From the NCBI GenBank assembly GCA_963592385.1, contig CAVAWX010000056.1, positions 1 to 12,063 of the forward strand: a DNA stretch of 12,063 nt, in the 5' to 3' direction. Positions within the stretch are counted from its first letter, which is position 1; each line of letters starts with the position of its first letter. Origin of the DNA: CAVAWX01 sp963592385. GTDB lineage: Bacteria; Actinomycetota; Coriobacteriia; Coriobacteriales; QAMH01. This document shows positions 1-7,127 of this stretch, piece after piece. A program made the translations under genes and the position numbers. The notes under the pieces were generated by a model. The model did not search any database and was not told the origin of the DNA. It saw only the letters and a program-made list of their open reading frames with translations.

Positions 1-2351
1 GCGTGGCCGTGGCCGTGGGCGAGCTGGCCGACGGGCTGGACATCGACCTGGACGCGGTGCCGCGCAAGTACGAGGGCCTCGACGGCACGGAGCTGGCCAT
101 TTCGGAGAGCCAGGAGCGCATGGCCGTCGTGCTGGCGGCAGACGACGTCGAGGAGTTCATCGGCTACGCGCACGAGGAGAACCTCGAGGCGAGCGTCATC
201 GCGCACGTGAGCGAGGAGCCGCGCCTGCGGATGAGCTGGCGGGGCGGGCAGATCGTCGACATCGACCGCGCCTTCCTCGACACGAACGGGGCGCGGCGCG
301 TGCAGGCGGCGCATGTGGTGAAGCCGTGCGGGACGAGCGCGGATGAAGCAGCCGCGAATGCGGCGGGTGAAGCGGACGGCGCAGGCGCAAGCGGCGCGAA
401 TGCGGCGGGTGAAAAAGACGGCGCCACGCTCGAGGCGCGGATGCGCGCGCTGCTGGCCGACCCGAACGTCGCCTGCGCGAAAGGCCTGGCGGAGCGCTTC
501 GACTCGAGCATCGGCGCAGGCAGCGTGCTGGCCCCCTTCGGCGGCACGCGCCAGCTCACCCCCGCGCAGGCCATGGTCGCCAAGCTGCCCGTGCCGGACG
601 GCGCGACGCGCACAGCCAGCGCGATGGCCTGGGGTTTCAACGCGCAGCTGATGGCCGGCGACCCCTATCTGGGCGCCTACCTGTCCGTGCTCGAAAGCGT
701 CGCCAAGCTCGTGGCCACCGGCTTCTCGCGCACGCGCGCGCACCTGAGCTTCCAGGAGTACTTCGAGAAGCTGCGCGACGAGCCCGCACGTTGGGGCAAG
801 CCCGTCGCCGCGCTGCTGGGCGCCCTCGACGCCCAACTCGACCTCGGGGTGGCCGCCATCGGGGGCAAGGACTCGATGTCGGGCAGCTTCGAGGACCTCG
901 ACGTGCCGCCCACCCTCGTCTCGTTTGCCGTGGCGGCAGGCGACGTGCACCGCGTCGTCTCGCCCGAGTTGAAGGGCGCAGGCCACACCCTGCTCTTCAT
1001 CGCGCCCGCGCGTGAGGCCGACGGGGTGAAGCCGACGGCGCAGGGCATGTGCGCTGCGCTCGACCTCGTGGAGGAGCTGATCGCGCAAGGCGAGGTGCTT
1101 GCGTGCGCGACCTGCGGTTTTCACGGTGCGGCAGAAGCGCTGTTCAAGATGTGCGTGGGCAACCGCATCGGCGTGAAGCTGAAAGACGGCGCGTTCGATG
1201 AAGGGGTTGGCACGAGCGTGGGTGAAGCTGGCGCGGGCGGCGCGGGCGAGGCTGCCTCGCGCAACGCCGGGCTTTTCACCCCCGCGTACGGCGCCTTCAT
1301 CCTCGAACTTGCCGACGGCGCGAAGGCACCGCAGCAAGCGGAGCTGCCCGGCGGCGTGGACCTGCGCGCCATCGGCACGACGACGCAGGAGTACCGCCTG
1401 GTCGCCGGCGGCGAGGACATCGACCTAGCCGAACTCGAAGGCCCGTGGATGGAAGCGCTCGAGAAGGTCTACCCCTGGCGCGGCGCCGGCGAGGACGTCG
1501 AGGCCCTCGCCTTCACCGACAAACTCCCCCTCGCCTGCCCGTCGAGCTTTGCGAAACCGCACGTCGTCATCCCTGTGTTCCCGGGTACGAACTGCGAGTT
1601 CGACAGCGCGGAGGCCTTCGAAGCGGCAGGCGCGAGCACGCAGACCTTCATCGTGAACAACCTCACGCCCGCCGCGGTGGGAGAAAGCAGCCGCGCGCTT
1701 GCCGCGGCCATCGACGGCAGCCAGATCGTCATGCTGCCGGGCGGCTTTTCCGGCGGCGACGAGCCAGACGGCGCGGCCAAGCTCATCGCGAGCTTTTTCC
1801 GCAACCCGGACATGACCGAGGCCGTGCGACGCCTGCTCTTCGACCGCGACGGCCTCATGCTGGGGATATGCAACGGTTTCCAAGCGCTTGTGAAGCTCGG
1901 GCTGGTGCCCTACGGCGACATCGTCGCGCCGGCGGCAGGCGCCCCCACCCTCGCGGCCAACACGATCGGGCGGCACGCGAGCTGCCTCGTGCGCACGCGC
2001 GTGGCCTCGACGCTGTCGCCGTGGCTGTCGCGCTGCGAGGCAGGCGAGGTCCACACGATGCCCGTGAGCCACGGCGAGGGACGCTTCACCGCCAGCGACG
2101 AGGTGCTCGCGCGGCTCGTGGAGGCCGGGCAGGTGGCCACGCAGTATTGCGACGCGGACGGGCGGCCGAGCATGGACGTGTCGGTGAACCCCAACGGCTC
2201 GGTGCTGGCCATCGAGGGCATCACCAGCCCCGACGGGCGCGTCTTCGGCAAGATGGGGCACACGGAGCGCAGCCGCGACGGCCTCTACCGCAACGTCGCG
2301 GGGCAGCGGCGTCAACCGCTATTCGAGGGCGGCGTGGACTACTTCGCCTAG
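1..2351 (+). CDS. purL: Phosphoribosylformylglycinamidine synthase, C-terminal two-thirds (5' partial)
   Basis: This cytosolic enzyme of purine synthesis converts FGAR to FGAM using ATP and glutamine. The frame is open at the left edge, so the 782 visible residues are the C-terminal part of a long fused PurL (family usually about 1250-1300 residues). Visible residues 1-110 end the first synthetase half. Residues about 145-510 are the second half, with DSSIGAG, PFGGTRQLTP, QEYF and IGGKDSMSG (286-294). Residues about 520-782 are the fused class I glutamine amidotransferase, with FPGTNCE (525-531), PGGFSGGDEPDG and LGICNGFQ. The probable catalytic triad is Cys623, His753 and Glu755 (GHTER). All key motifs are intact. 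Two oddities are Ala/Gly-rich insertions at residues about 112-141 and 403-420, which use A/T-ending codons unlike their flanks. It converges on the ybjQ-like gene, and the stop is TAG at 2349-2351. Confidence 0.97.
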   Translation, partial: VAVAVGELADGLDIDLDAVPRKYEGLDGTELAISESQERMAVVLAADDVEEFIGYAHEENLEASVIAHVSEEPRLRMSWRGGQIVDIDRAFLDTNGARRVQAAHVVKPCGTSADEAAANAAGEADGAGASGANAAGEKDGATLEARMRALLADPNVACAKGLAERFDSSIGAGSVLAPFGGTRQLTPAQAMVAKLPVPDGATRTASAMAWGFNAQLMAGDPYLGAYLSVLESVAKLVATGFSRTRAHLSFQEYFEKLRDEPARWGKPVAALLGALDAQLDLGVAAIGGKDSMSGSFEDLDVPPTLVSFAVAAGDVHRVVSPELKGAGHTLLFIAPAREADGVKPTAQGMCAALDLVEELIAQGEVLACATCGFHGAAEALFKMCVGNRIGVKLKDGAFDEGVGTSVGEAGAGGAGEAASRNAGLFTPAYGAFILELADGAKAPQQAELPGGVDLRAIGTTTQEYRLVAGGEDIDLAELEGPWMEALEKVYPWRGAGEDVEALAFTDKLPLACPSSFAKPHVVIPVFPGTNCEFDSAEAFEAAGASTQTFIVNNLTPAAVGESSRALAAAIDGSQIVMLPGGFSGGDEPDGAAKLIASFFRNPDMTEAVRRLLFDRDGLMLGICNGFQALVKLGLVPYGDIVAPAAGAPTLAANTIGRHASCLVRTRVASTLSPWLSRCEAGEVHTMPVSHGEGRFTASDEVLARLVEAGQVATQYCDADGRPSMDVSVNPNGSVLAIEGITSPDGRVFGKMGHTERSRDGLYRNVAGQRRQPLFEGGVDYFA
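354..437 (+). repeat. Tandem 42-bp repeat inside purL
   Basis: Two copies of a 42-bp unit lie head to tail in frame (354-395 and 396-437). The first 18 bases, GCGAATGCGGCGGGTGAA, are identical in both copies (354-371 and 396-413). They are followed by a near match ending GACGGCGC; the last third has diverged. The encoded unit is ANAAGE(A/K)DGA plus a variable tail of four residues. The repeat lies in the linker between the two FGAM synthetase halves and uses AAT, GGT, GAA, AAA and GCA codons that are rare in the flanking coding sequence. It probably arose by slipped-strand duplication. Confidence 0.8.
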
Positions 2352-2361
2352 AGCAAGGCGC

Positions 2362-2380
2362 GGGGCGGGGCGGGGCGGGG
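2362..2380 (+). other. G-quadruplex motif just after purL
   Basis: Four perfect GGGG runs are separated by single C bases, beginning 11 bases after the purL stop codon. This fits the canonical rule for a very stable parallel quadruplex with one-base loops, in the DNA strand and in the purL mRNA 3' end. Formation in the cell, and any role in termination or mRNA stability, is inference. Confidence 0.7.
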
Positions 2381-2404
2381 CTAGCACCCGAACGCTTCAC
2401 TGCT

Positions 2405-2426
2405 GCGGGAGCGCGCGCGTTCCCGC
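2405..2426. terminator. Hairpin in the purL / ybjQ convergent gap
   Basis: GCGGGA (2405-2410) pairs with TCCCGC (2421-2426). The pairing continues inward by a G-T wobble and two G-C pairs to a four-base CGCG loop, giving about nine pairs. No T-run follows on either strand, so it is not a textbook intrinsic terminator. Its place between converging genes suggests help with termination or 3'-end protection. Confidence 0.45.
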
Positions 2427-2439
2427 CAGCCGCACGCGT

Positions 2440-2476
2440 CCGCTTTCCCGGCGCCTTCTCGCCGCTGGGAAAGCGG
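2440..2476. terminator. Long hairpin between convergent genes, probable bidirectional terminator
   Basis: CCGCTTTCCC (2440-2449) is the perfect complement of GGGAAAGCGG (2467-2476), a ten-pair stem. An inner GGCG/CGCC stem (2450-2453 with 2460-2463) closes a six-base loop, leaving a three-base bulge. An overlapping alternative stem pairs GCCGCT (2461-2466) with AGCGGC (2479-2484). It lies 89 bases past the purL stop and 26 bases past the stop of the leftward ybjQ-like gene, so it can serve both. There is no strong T-tract. Confidence 0.6.
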
Positions 2477-2501
2477 GCAGCGGCAAAGGCGAGGCGCGGC
2501 G

Positions 2502-2813
2502 CTAGACGAACTTCACCGCCGTGCCGTAGGCAAGCAGCTCGGTCGAGCCCTGGGTGATGGTGCTCTCGGCGAAGCGCATCATCACGACGGCGTCCGCGCC
2601 CATCTGCGCCGCCGCCTCCTCCATGCGCTGCTCGGCGATGTCGCGCGCTTCGTTGACCATGTCGGTGTAGGACTTGATCTCGCCGCCGACGACGGCCTTC
2701 ATGCCGGCCATGATGTCGCGGCCGACGTGCTTGGAGTAGACGATGTTGCCGCGCACGAGGCCGATGGCCTGGTAGGGGCGGCCGGGGATGTTCTCTGTGG
2801 TCGTGACTATCAT
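2502..2813 (-). CDS. YbjQ/UPF0145-family small protein
   Basis: A 103-residue protein of the YbjQ (UPF0145, 'putative heavy-metal-binding') family. Members are small, soluble and form ring-like oligomers; their cellular function is not settled. Diagnostic stretches are TTENIPGRPYQAIGLVRGN at the N terminus, the central VGGEIKSYTDMVNEAR, and the Ala-rich helix leading into MGADAVVMMRF. The length fits the family. I chose ATG 2813 because the family begins near MIVTTTEN and a Shine-Dalgarno lies just upstream; the TTG nine codons earlier would swallow that site. It appears monocistronic, converges on purL and lies 153 bases from the upstream DUF4422 gene. Codon use and composition look native. 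Confidence 0.9.
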   Translation of the reverse strand: MIVTTTENIPGRPYQAIGLVRGNIVYSKHVGRDIMAGMKAVVGGEIKSYTDMVNEARDIAEQRMEEAAAQMGADAVVMMRFAESTITQGSTELLAYGTAVKFV

Positions 2814-2819
2814 GGGCGG

Positions 2820-2831
2820 TCCTTTCTCCTT
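2820..2831 (-). promoter_or_regulatory. Ribosome binding site deciding the ybjQ-like start
   Basis: On the minus strand the sequence reads AAGGAGAAAGGA, two overlapping Shine-Dalgarno matches. The nearer one (AAAGGA, 2820-2825) stands six bases before ATG 2813, an ideal distance. This rules against the upstream TTG start. Confidence 0.75.
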
Positions 2832-2840
2832 GTCGGACAA

Positions 2841-2929
2841 CTACACACGCCAACGATAGCAAAAGAAGCTGTTGTGGCCTAATTGCCGACGTGCGTCTTT
2901 GGACGTGATTTCATCATTAGGGCTGCTAG
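2841..2929 (-). promoter_or_regulatory. AT-richer upstream region, likely holding the ybjQ-like promoter
   Basis: This stretch is clearly richer in A and T than the rest of the window and lies between the end of the DUF4422 gene and the ybjQ-like ribosome site. On the minus strand TATCGT preceded by TTTTGC is a possible extended -10, but I find no good -35 at 16-18 bases. A direct repeat GACGTG occurs at 2888-2893 and 2902-2907. Placement is by context; no convincing promoter pair is visible. Confidence 0.3.
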
Positions 2930-2951
2930 ATGGCCGTGAAAATGCGGCCAT
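2930..2951 (-). terminator. Hairpin after the DUF4422 gene
   Basis: ATGGCCG (2930-2936) pairs perfectly with CGGCCAT (2945-2951) around an eight-base loop. It begins 15 bases past the TAG of the leftward DUF4422 gene. A modest seven-pair stem with no T-run after it, so a weak terminator candidate. Confidence 0.4.
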
Positions 2952-2966
2952 GGAACGGGCGCTGGG

Positions 2967-3887
2967 CTAGAAGCTCTCCTTGTAGGGGCGGCCGAGGAAT
3001 TTTGCCGCGAGAAACGCCCCGCCTTTCTTCGCCCAGTTCGTCTTCTCCAGGTTCACGGCGGCGCACTCGGTGAACGGGGTGTTCGTCGCGAGGAGCCAGG
3101 TGTCGAGCAGGCGCTCGGCGAGGCGCCCCATCACGCGCTGCTCGAAGGGGGTCATGCCGGAAAAGTCGATGCGCTCCTCGCAGGCAAACAGCACGTCGAA
3201 CAGCCAGGTGCAGTACGCGTCGAGGATGTCGCGGCGCATGACGGCCATGTTGCAGATGTGCAGGCGCGTGCCGCCCAGCACCTGCTCGAAGGCCTCGAGG
3301 AAAGCGGGGCTGCGCTCGGCAATGGTCGCGGCGAGCGCGTCGAAGTGCGCGACGTCGAAGGTGTGGGCATAATGGCTTTTCACCGTCTCGATATGGTAGT
3401 CGCGCGGACGCGCCACGACGACGGGAGCCTTCTCGAGCAGCGCGTCCAGGTCGCCGCCGGCGAGGACGTGGCGCGGTCCGCTCCCCCGGAAATGCCGCCT
3501 GTAGTGCACGAGGCCGAGGTACTCGCAGTCGAGGTTTCTCCACCCCCAGTACAGGGCGGTCAGCTCGCAGTAGCGCGGGTTCTTCTCCGAGATGTGCTCG
3601 CCAACATCGTCGCGGGTGAAACGCGGCGGCCACTCGGTTGCATCGCCGTCTTCACCGTTCGCAGCGCCCGCGCCCACGCCAACGCCCGCACTCGCGCTGC
3701 CCGCGCCCGCTGCCACACCCATGCTCGCGCCGCCGCCCTCACCATCCGCATCGCGCAAGCTCGCATCAACGCCCGTGCCGCCCGCATCTCCTGCAAGCGC
3801 CGCACCCACGCGCACGGGCAGGTACAGCTCGTCGTCCGGCATCCAGTACGGCTTGGTCGTGGCCACGAGAATCTTCGCGTTCACCAT
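2967..3887 (-). CDS. DUF4422 glycosyltransferase-like protein with internal low-complexity insert
   Basis: A DUF4422 protein, a family usually annotated as capsule or exopolysaccharide glycosyltransferases; donor and acceptor are unknown. Visible family marks: the N-terminal strand KILVATTKPYWMP, HISEKNPRYCELTALYWGWRN (99-119), the signature GLVHYRRHF (125-133), NMAVMRRDILDAYCTWLF (213-230) and the AERLLDTWL helix (257-265). No signal peptide or membrane helix is seen, so it probably acts in the cytoplasm. Residues about 31-85 are an Ala/Gly/Asp-rich insert, with A/T-ending codons, placed where relatives have a short loop. The start is ATG 3887; AGGAG is only one base upstream, so GTG 3884 is an alternative. 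No sugar genes neighbour it. It is separated from cca by 228 bases and may be its own unit. Confidence 0.88.
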   Translation of the reverse strand: MVNAKILVATTKPYWMPDDELYLPVRVGAALAGDAGGTGVDASLRDADGEGGGASMGVAAGAGSASAGVGVGAGAANGEDGDATEWPPRFTRDDVGEHISEKNPRYCELTALYWGWRNLDCEYLGLVHYRRHFRGSGPRHVLAGGDLDALLEKAPVVVARPRDYHIETVKSHYAHTFDVAHFDALAATIAERSPAFLEAFEQVLGGTRLHICNMAVMRRDILDAYCTWLFDVLFACEERIDFSGMTPFEQRVMGRLAERLLDTWLLATNTPFTECAAVNLEKTNWAKKGGAFLAAKFLGRPYKESF

Positions 3888-4059
3888 GCTCCTGTTCGTC
3901 CTCCACGCCCCTTCGAGCTTCCCGAAAGCCCTTTTGCGCTCTCCCGGAAATCCCTCGGGCTTCCCTACAACCCTCGAGCCCTTTTCGGGCGCCCGCTACT
4001 CGTCAAACGCTCCGCGCGCATCCACCGTAGCACAATCCGTGCACCCCAAGACGGGCGAC

Positions 4060-4110
4060 GAAGGCTCGCCCAGCCGCACCGCGCAGACGAGCAGCCGCGC
4101 CCGAGCCTTC
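4060..4110 (-). terminator. Long-loop inverted repeat right after cca
   Basis: GAAGGCTCG (4060-4068) is the exact complement of CGAGCCTTC (4102-4110), a nine-pair stem starting five bases past the cca stop. The 33-base loop is GC-rich and can pair further. No T-run follows. A plausible cca terminator. The rest of the cca-DUF4422 gap (3888-4059) holds no gene; it has two GCCCTTTT words (3928 and 3978), the second in a small GCCC/GGGC hairpin, and no clear promoter. Confidence 0.4.
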
Positions 4111-4115
4111 ACGGC

Positions 4116-5480
4116 CTACCCCTCCGAAGAGCCGCCCAACCCCTTCGCGTAGGCCAGCAGGGCGGCCCGCTCGTTGTCAACTTCACCGTCCACGACGGCC
4201 TGCAGGCATGCGCGCAAAACCTCCCCCAGCCGCGGACCCTCGGACAGGCCAACGTCCATGAGGTCGCGTCCGTCCACCGCCAGATCGTGCAGCCCGAAGA
4301 CCTGCATCCCGGCCAGCGTCTCGGCGAAAAACGCCTCGTAGGCGTCCATGTTCGCAAGCGCCCCATCCGCCTCGGCGGGGTTCAGCGCCCGGATGTCGCA
4401 GCGGTGGATGGCCAGTATCCGCCGCATCGTCTCCTCGCCGAAGCGCACGATCCAGCGGCGCAGCCCCCGCCTGGTCGTGGGCAGGTTCGCGTCGTGGTAG
4501 CGCACGAGCAGCTCGGCCAGGTGCGCCTCCCTGCGCGGCAGGCGCAAACCCCGGGCCAGCTCGTGGAATATCTCGGCGCCGACCTCGCGGTGGTCGTAGA
4601 AATGCCCGCAGCCGTCTTCGCCCATCCGAAACGTCGCGGGCTTGCCGATGTCGTGGAAGAGCACGGCGTAGCGCATGACGGGCTCGGGCGGCGCGCACGA
4701 CGCGGCGCGCACCATGTGCTCCCACACCGTGTAGACGTGGTGCGGATTGCGCTGGTCGAAGCCTATGCACGGCTCCATCTGCGGGATGAAGACGGCGACG
4801 ACGTCGGCATACTCGAGCAAGGTGTCCACGATGAAGTCCCCGCAGATGAGGCGCCGAAACTCCATCTCGATGCGCTCGGGCGCCACCTGGGAGAGCAGCC
4901 CGCGGTCCGCATGCAGCGCCGCCGCCATCTCGTGCTCGATGGAAAAGCCACGGCAGGCCGCAAAGCGCAGCGCCCGCAGTATGCGCAGCGCGTCTTCGGC
5001 GAAGCGCGCGTGGGGCCGGCCCACCGTGCGCAGGATGCCCGCCGCCAGATCCTCGCGGCCGCCCGTCGTGTCCACGAGGCCGCGCGCGGGGCTGTAGGCC
5101 ATCGCGTTCACGGTGAAGTCGCGCCGCAGCAGGTCGCCTTCCACGTCGTCGATGAAGCTGACGGCGTCCGGGTGCCGCCCGTCGCTGTAGGCGCCCTCCG
5201 CGCGAAAGGTCGTGACCTCGTAGGGCTCGTGGTCGACGATGGCCGAGACCGTGCCGTGCTGCAGCCCCGTCTCGACGACGGGGATGCCGGCGGCGGCAAG
5301 GCAGGCCTCGACCTCGTCCGGCCGCGCGCTCGTCGTAATGTCCCAGTCGTGCGGCTCCAAGCCGGCCAGCGCGTCGCGCACGCAGCCGCCGACCACGTAG
5401 GCCTCGTGCCCGCCCGCCTCGAGCGCGTCGAGCACGCGCCGCGCGGGACGCGGGATCTCTATGGAAAACGAGGCTGCCAT
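4116..5480 (-). CDS. cca: CCA-adding tRNA nucleotidyltransferase with HD domain
   Basis: This cytosolic enzyme builds or repairs the 3' CCA end of tRNAs from CTP and ATP. The 454 residues show the class II nucleotidyltransferase head: GGCVRD (31-36), the metal-binding pair Asp45 and Asp47 in PHDWDITT, and RRDFTVNAMAY (119-129). RFAEDALRILRALRFA (159-174) marks the neck/body helices. The C-terminal half has an HD phosphohydrolase domain with HHVYTVWEH and LFHDIGK (His276, Asp277). Poly(A) polymerase is the alternative for this fold, but one such gene with an HD domain is normally CCA-adding. I chose ATG 5480, where the family N terminus begins and GA-rich ribosome-site sequence precedes; the frame extends further upstream but the added residues are non-homologous. 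It follows the permease gene after 109 GC-rich bases and may be read through from that operon. Confidence 0.93.
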   Translation of the reverse strand: MAASFSIEIPRPARRVLDALEAGGHEAYVVGGCVRDALAGLEPHDWDITTSARPDEVEACLAAAGIPVVETGLQHGTVSAIVDHEPYEVTTFRAEGAYSDGRHPDAVSFIDDVEGDLLRRDFTVNAMAYSPARGLVDTTGGREDLAAGILRTVGRPHARFAEDALRILRALRFAACRGFSIEHEMAAALHADRGLLSQVAPERIEMEFRRLICGDFIVDTLLEYADVVAVFIPQMEPCIGFDQRNPHHVYTVWEHMVRAASCAPPEPVMRYAVLFHDIGKPATFRMGEDGCGHFYDHREVGAEIFHELARGLRLPRREAHLAELLVRYHDANLPTTRRGLRRWIVRFGEETMRRILAIHRCDIRALNPAEADGALANMDAYEAFFAETLAGMQVFGLHDLAVDGRDLMDVGLSEGPRLGEVLRACLQAVVDGEVDNERAALLAYAKGLGGSSEG

Positions 5481-5589
5481 CTGCCCTCTGTCCTCTCCCC
5501 CGCCTTTTTCGCGAACTTCCCTTTCACCCAAAACGGCGCGCATGTCCGCAGGCGCCGGCCGCGCCGCGCGCGCGCCGCCGCGAGAACGC

Positions 5590-6342
5590 CTACATGCGCC
5601 GCCAGCGCGTGAGGCGCCGTTCTGCCACGTCGAAGACCTCGTAGAGCACGATGCCGAAGACGGCGAACACCACGATTCCCGCAAACATCTGCTCGTATTC
5701 CAGCAGGCTGTAGGCGTGCATGACGAAATACCCCAGGCCGCCCGACGAGCCGGCCATGCTCTCGGCGATGAAGAGTATGGCGATCGAGACGCCGCAGGTC
5801 ACGCGCAGGCCGGTGAAGAGGTCGGGCAGGGTCGCGGGGACGACGACGTGGGTGAAGACCTGGCGGCGCGTCGCCCCGAGCGAGCGCAGCGAGACGACGG
5901 CGCCTGCGGGCACGTTGCGGGCGGCGTCGCGCATAGTCACGGCCAGCTGGAAGAAGACGACGATGGCGATAAGGATGATCTTGGTCTGGCCGCCGAGGCC
6001 GAAGAGGATGAAGAGGACGGGCAAGAGCACGATCTTCGGCAGCGGGTAGAGCACGTAGAGCACCGGCCCCAGCAGCTCGTCGGCGCGCTGCGAGCGCCCG
6101 AGGGCAAGGCCGGCCGGCACGCCGAGAGCCGCGCCGATGGCAAGGCCGGCCAGAAGGCGCAGCGCGGAAAGCCCCAGTTCGGGCAGCATGCGCCCCATGT
6201 TGTCCACGAGCGCCGGCCAGGTGGCCGCAGGCGTGGGCAGGGCAGGCGAGCCCACGGCCAGCGCGAGCAGCCACCACAGGGCTATGGTGAAGACGGTACC
6301 CCAGACCAGGGCCGCGGCCTTGCGCCACGCGCTCCTACGCAT
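5590..6342 (-). CDS. ABC importer permease, SsuC/TauC type
   Basis: A 250-residue inner-membrane permease of the nitrate/sulfonate/taurine (SsuC/TauC, ThiX-like) class. Hydrophobic helices are visible at about 12-31, 59-82, 92-116, 121-137, 182-196 and 218-237. The cytoplasmic EAA-type loop that docks the ATPase is SLRSLGATRRQVFTHVVVPATLPDLFTGLR in its usual place (151-180; key Gly156 and the PATLP turn). Length is normal. The chosen ATG (6342) lies inside the end of the ATPase gene, sharing ATGCGTAG, so the two are translationally coupled; a GGGGGTGGG tract precedes it. Longer upstream versions of the frame are just the ATPase gene in another frame. With the ATPase and the binding protein at 9134-10153 it completes one importer. 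Substrate cannot be read from the permease; the menA/menG context suggests a quinone precursor (inference). Confidence 0.93.
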   Translation of the reverse strand: MRRSAWRKAAALVWGTVFTIALWWLLALAVGSPALPTPAATWPALVDNMGRMLPELGLSALRLLAGLAIGAALGVPAGLALGRSQRADELLGPVLYVLYPLPKIVLLPVLFILFGLGGQTKIILIAIVVFFQLAVTMRDAARNVPAGAVVSLRSLGATRRQVFTHVVVPATLPDLFTGLRVTCGVSIAILFIAESMAGSSGGLGYFVMHAYSLLEYEQMFAGIVVFAVFGIVLYEVFDVAERRLTRWRRM

Positions 6343-7108
6343 GTTGCCCACCCCCTTCGCGCAGCGCGGCGCGCAAGCGCTGCGCGCGCTCGAAGAAGGC
6401 GCGGCTCTCGCGCCAGCCGTCCTCGCCCACCTCGGGGTTGTCCAGCTCCGCGACGACGTGGCCCGGGCGCCCGGACATGACGAAGACGCGCTGGCCCAGG
6501 AAAACCGCCTCGTCGATGGAGTGCGTGACGAGCACCTGCGCATACGAGCCGCGCTGCCACAGCTCGAGCAGCAGCTCCTGCATCTGCTCGCGCAGCAAGG
6601 CGTCGAGCGCGGAAAGCGGCTCGTCCATGAGCAGGAGGTCGGCGTCGAGGGCGAGGCTGCGGGCGAGGGCCAGGCGCTGGCGCATGCCGCCGGAAAGCGC
6701 ATCCGGATAGCTGTCGGCGAACTCGGACAGCCCCACGCCGGCAAGCGCGGCGGCCGCCTTCTCGCGGCGCTCCTCGCGCGCGACCCCGCGCAGCTTCAAG
6801 CCCAGCTCGACGTTTTTGCGCACCGTCTTCCACGGCAGGAGGCCGAAATCCTGCAAGATGAGCGCCGTCTTCCTGCGCGGGCCGCACACCGGCGCACCGC
6901 CCACCTCGACATGCCCGCTGCTCGCGGCCACGAGCCCCGCGGCCAGCTGCAGGGTGCTCGACTTGCCGCAGCCGGAAGGGCCGATCACGGCCACGGACTG
7001 CCCCGCTTCAACGGAAAAGTTCAGGTCGGACAGGGCAAGCAGGCCGTCTGCGCCGCGCGCGGGCGCCGGATACGACAGCGAGACGTCGGTGAAGGACAGA
7101 TGCGGCAT
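6335..7108 (-). CDS. ABC importer ATP-binding protein, SsuB/TauB type
   Basis: The 257-residue ATPase of the same importer, acting on the cytoplasmic face. All nucleotide-binding motifs are intact: Walker A GPSGCGKSS (43-51), Q-loop Gln86, signature LSGGMRQR (138-145), Walker B LLLMDEP (158-164), D-loop SALDA and H-loop His196. FGLLPWKTVRKNVELGL after the Q-loop is typical of the sulfonate/nitrate/taurine subgroup. I chose ATG 7108 because homology begins at PHLSFTDVSLSYP; earlier in-frame starts would run into the MenG gene. It begins 19 bases after the menG stop with only a weak AAGG-type ribosome site, so it may rely on coupling. It overlaps the permease start by eight bases. Confidence 0.95.
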   Translation of the reverse strand: MPHLSFTDVSLSYPAPARGADGLLALSDLNFSVEAGQSVAVIGPSGCGKSSTLQLAAGLVAASSGHVEVGGAPVCGPRRKTALILQDFGLLPWKTVRKNVELGLKLRGVAREERREKAAAALAGVGLSEFADSYPDALSGGMRQRLALARSLALDADLLLMDEPLSALDALLREQMQELLLELWQRGSYAQVLVTHSIDEAVFLGQRVFVMSGRPGHVVAELDNPEVGEDGWRESRAFFERAQRLRAALREGGGQHA

Positions 7109-7127
7109 CGCGAACTCAGGCCTTGCC

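Noticed and set aside
1425..2315. 296-codon open frame on the - strand opposite purL
   Set aside because: It lies wholly antisense to the conserved glutaminase domain of purL and has no family resemblance.
2814..2840. Upstream TTG start for the ybjQ-like gene
   Set aside because: It would add nine residues encoded by the ribosome binding site itself; family homology starts at the ATG at 2813.
3888..4059. Possible small RNA or tRNA in the cca-DUF4422 gap
   Set aside because: No cloverleaf, no clear promoter and only small local hairpins are visible; nothing supports a defined RNA gene.
3258..5612. 784-codon open frame on the + strand opposite the DUF4422 and cca genes
   Set aside because: It is antisense to two clear protein families, is rich in Arg, Ala, His and Gly, resembles no family, and crosses their intergenic gap. 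Long antisense frames are expected in very GC-rich DNA.
5481..5684. Longer N terminus for cca reaching into the permease gene
   Set aside because: The extra 68 residues are non-homologous, Arg/Ser-rich and overlap the permease end. Family homology starts at the ATG at 5480.
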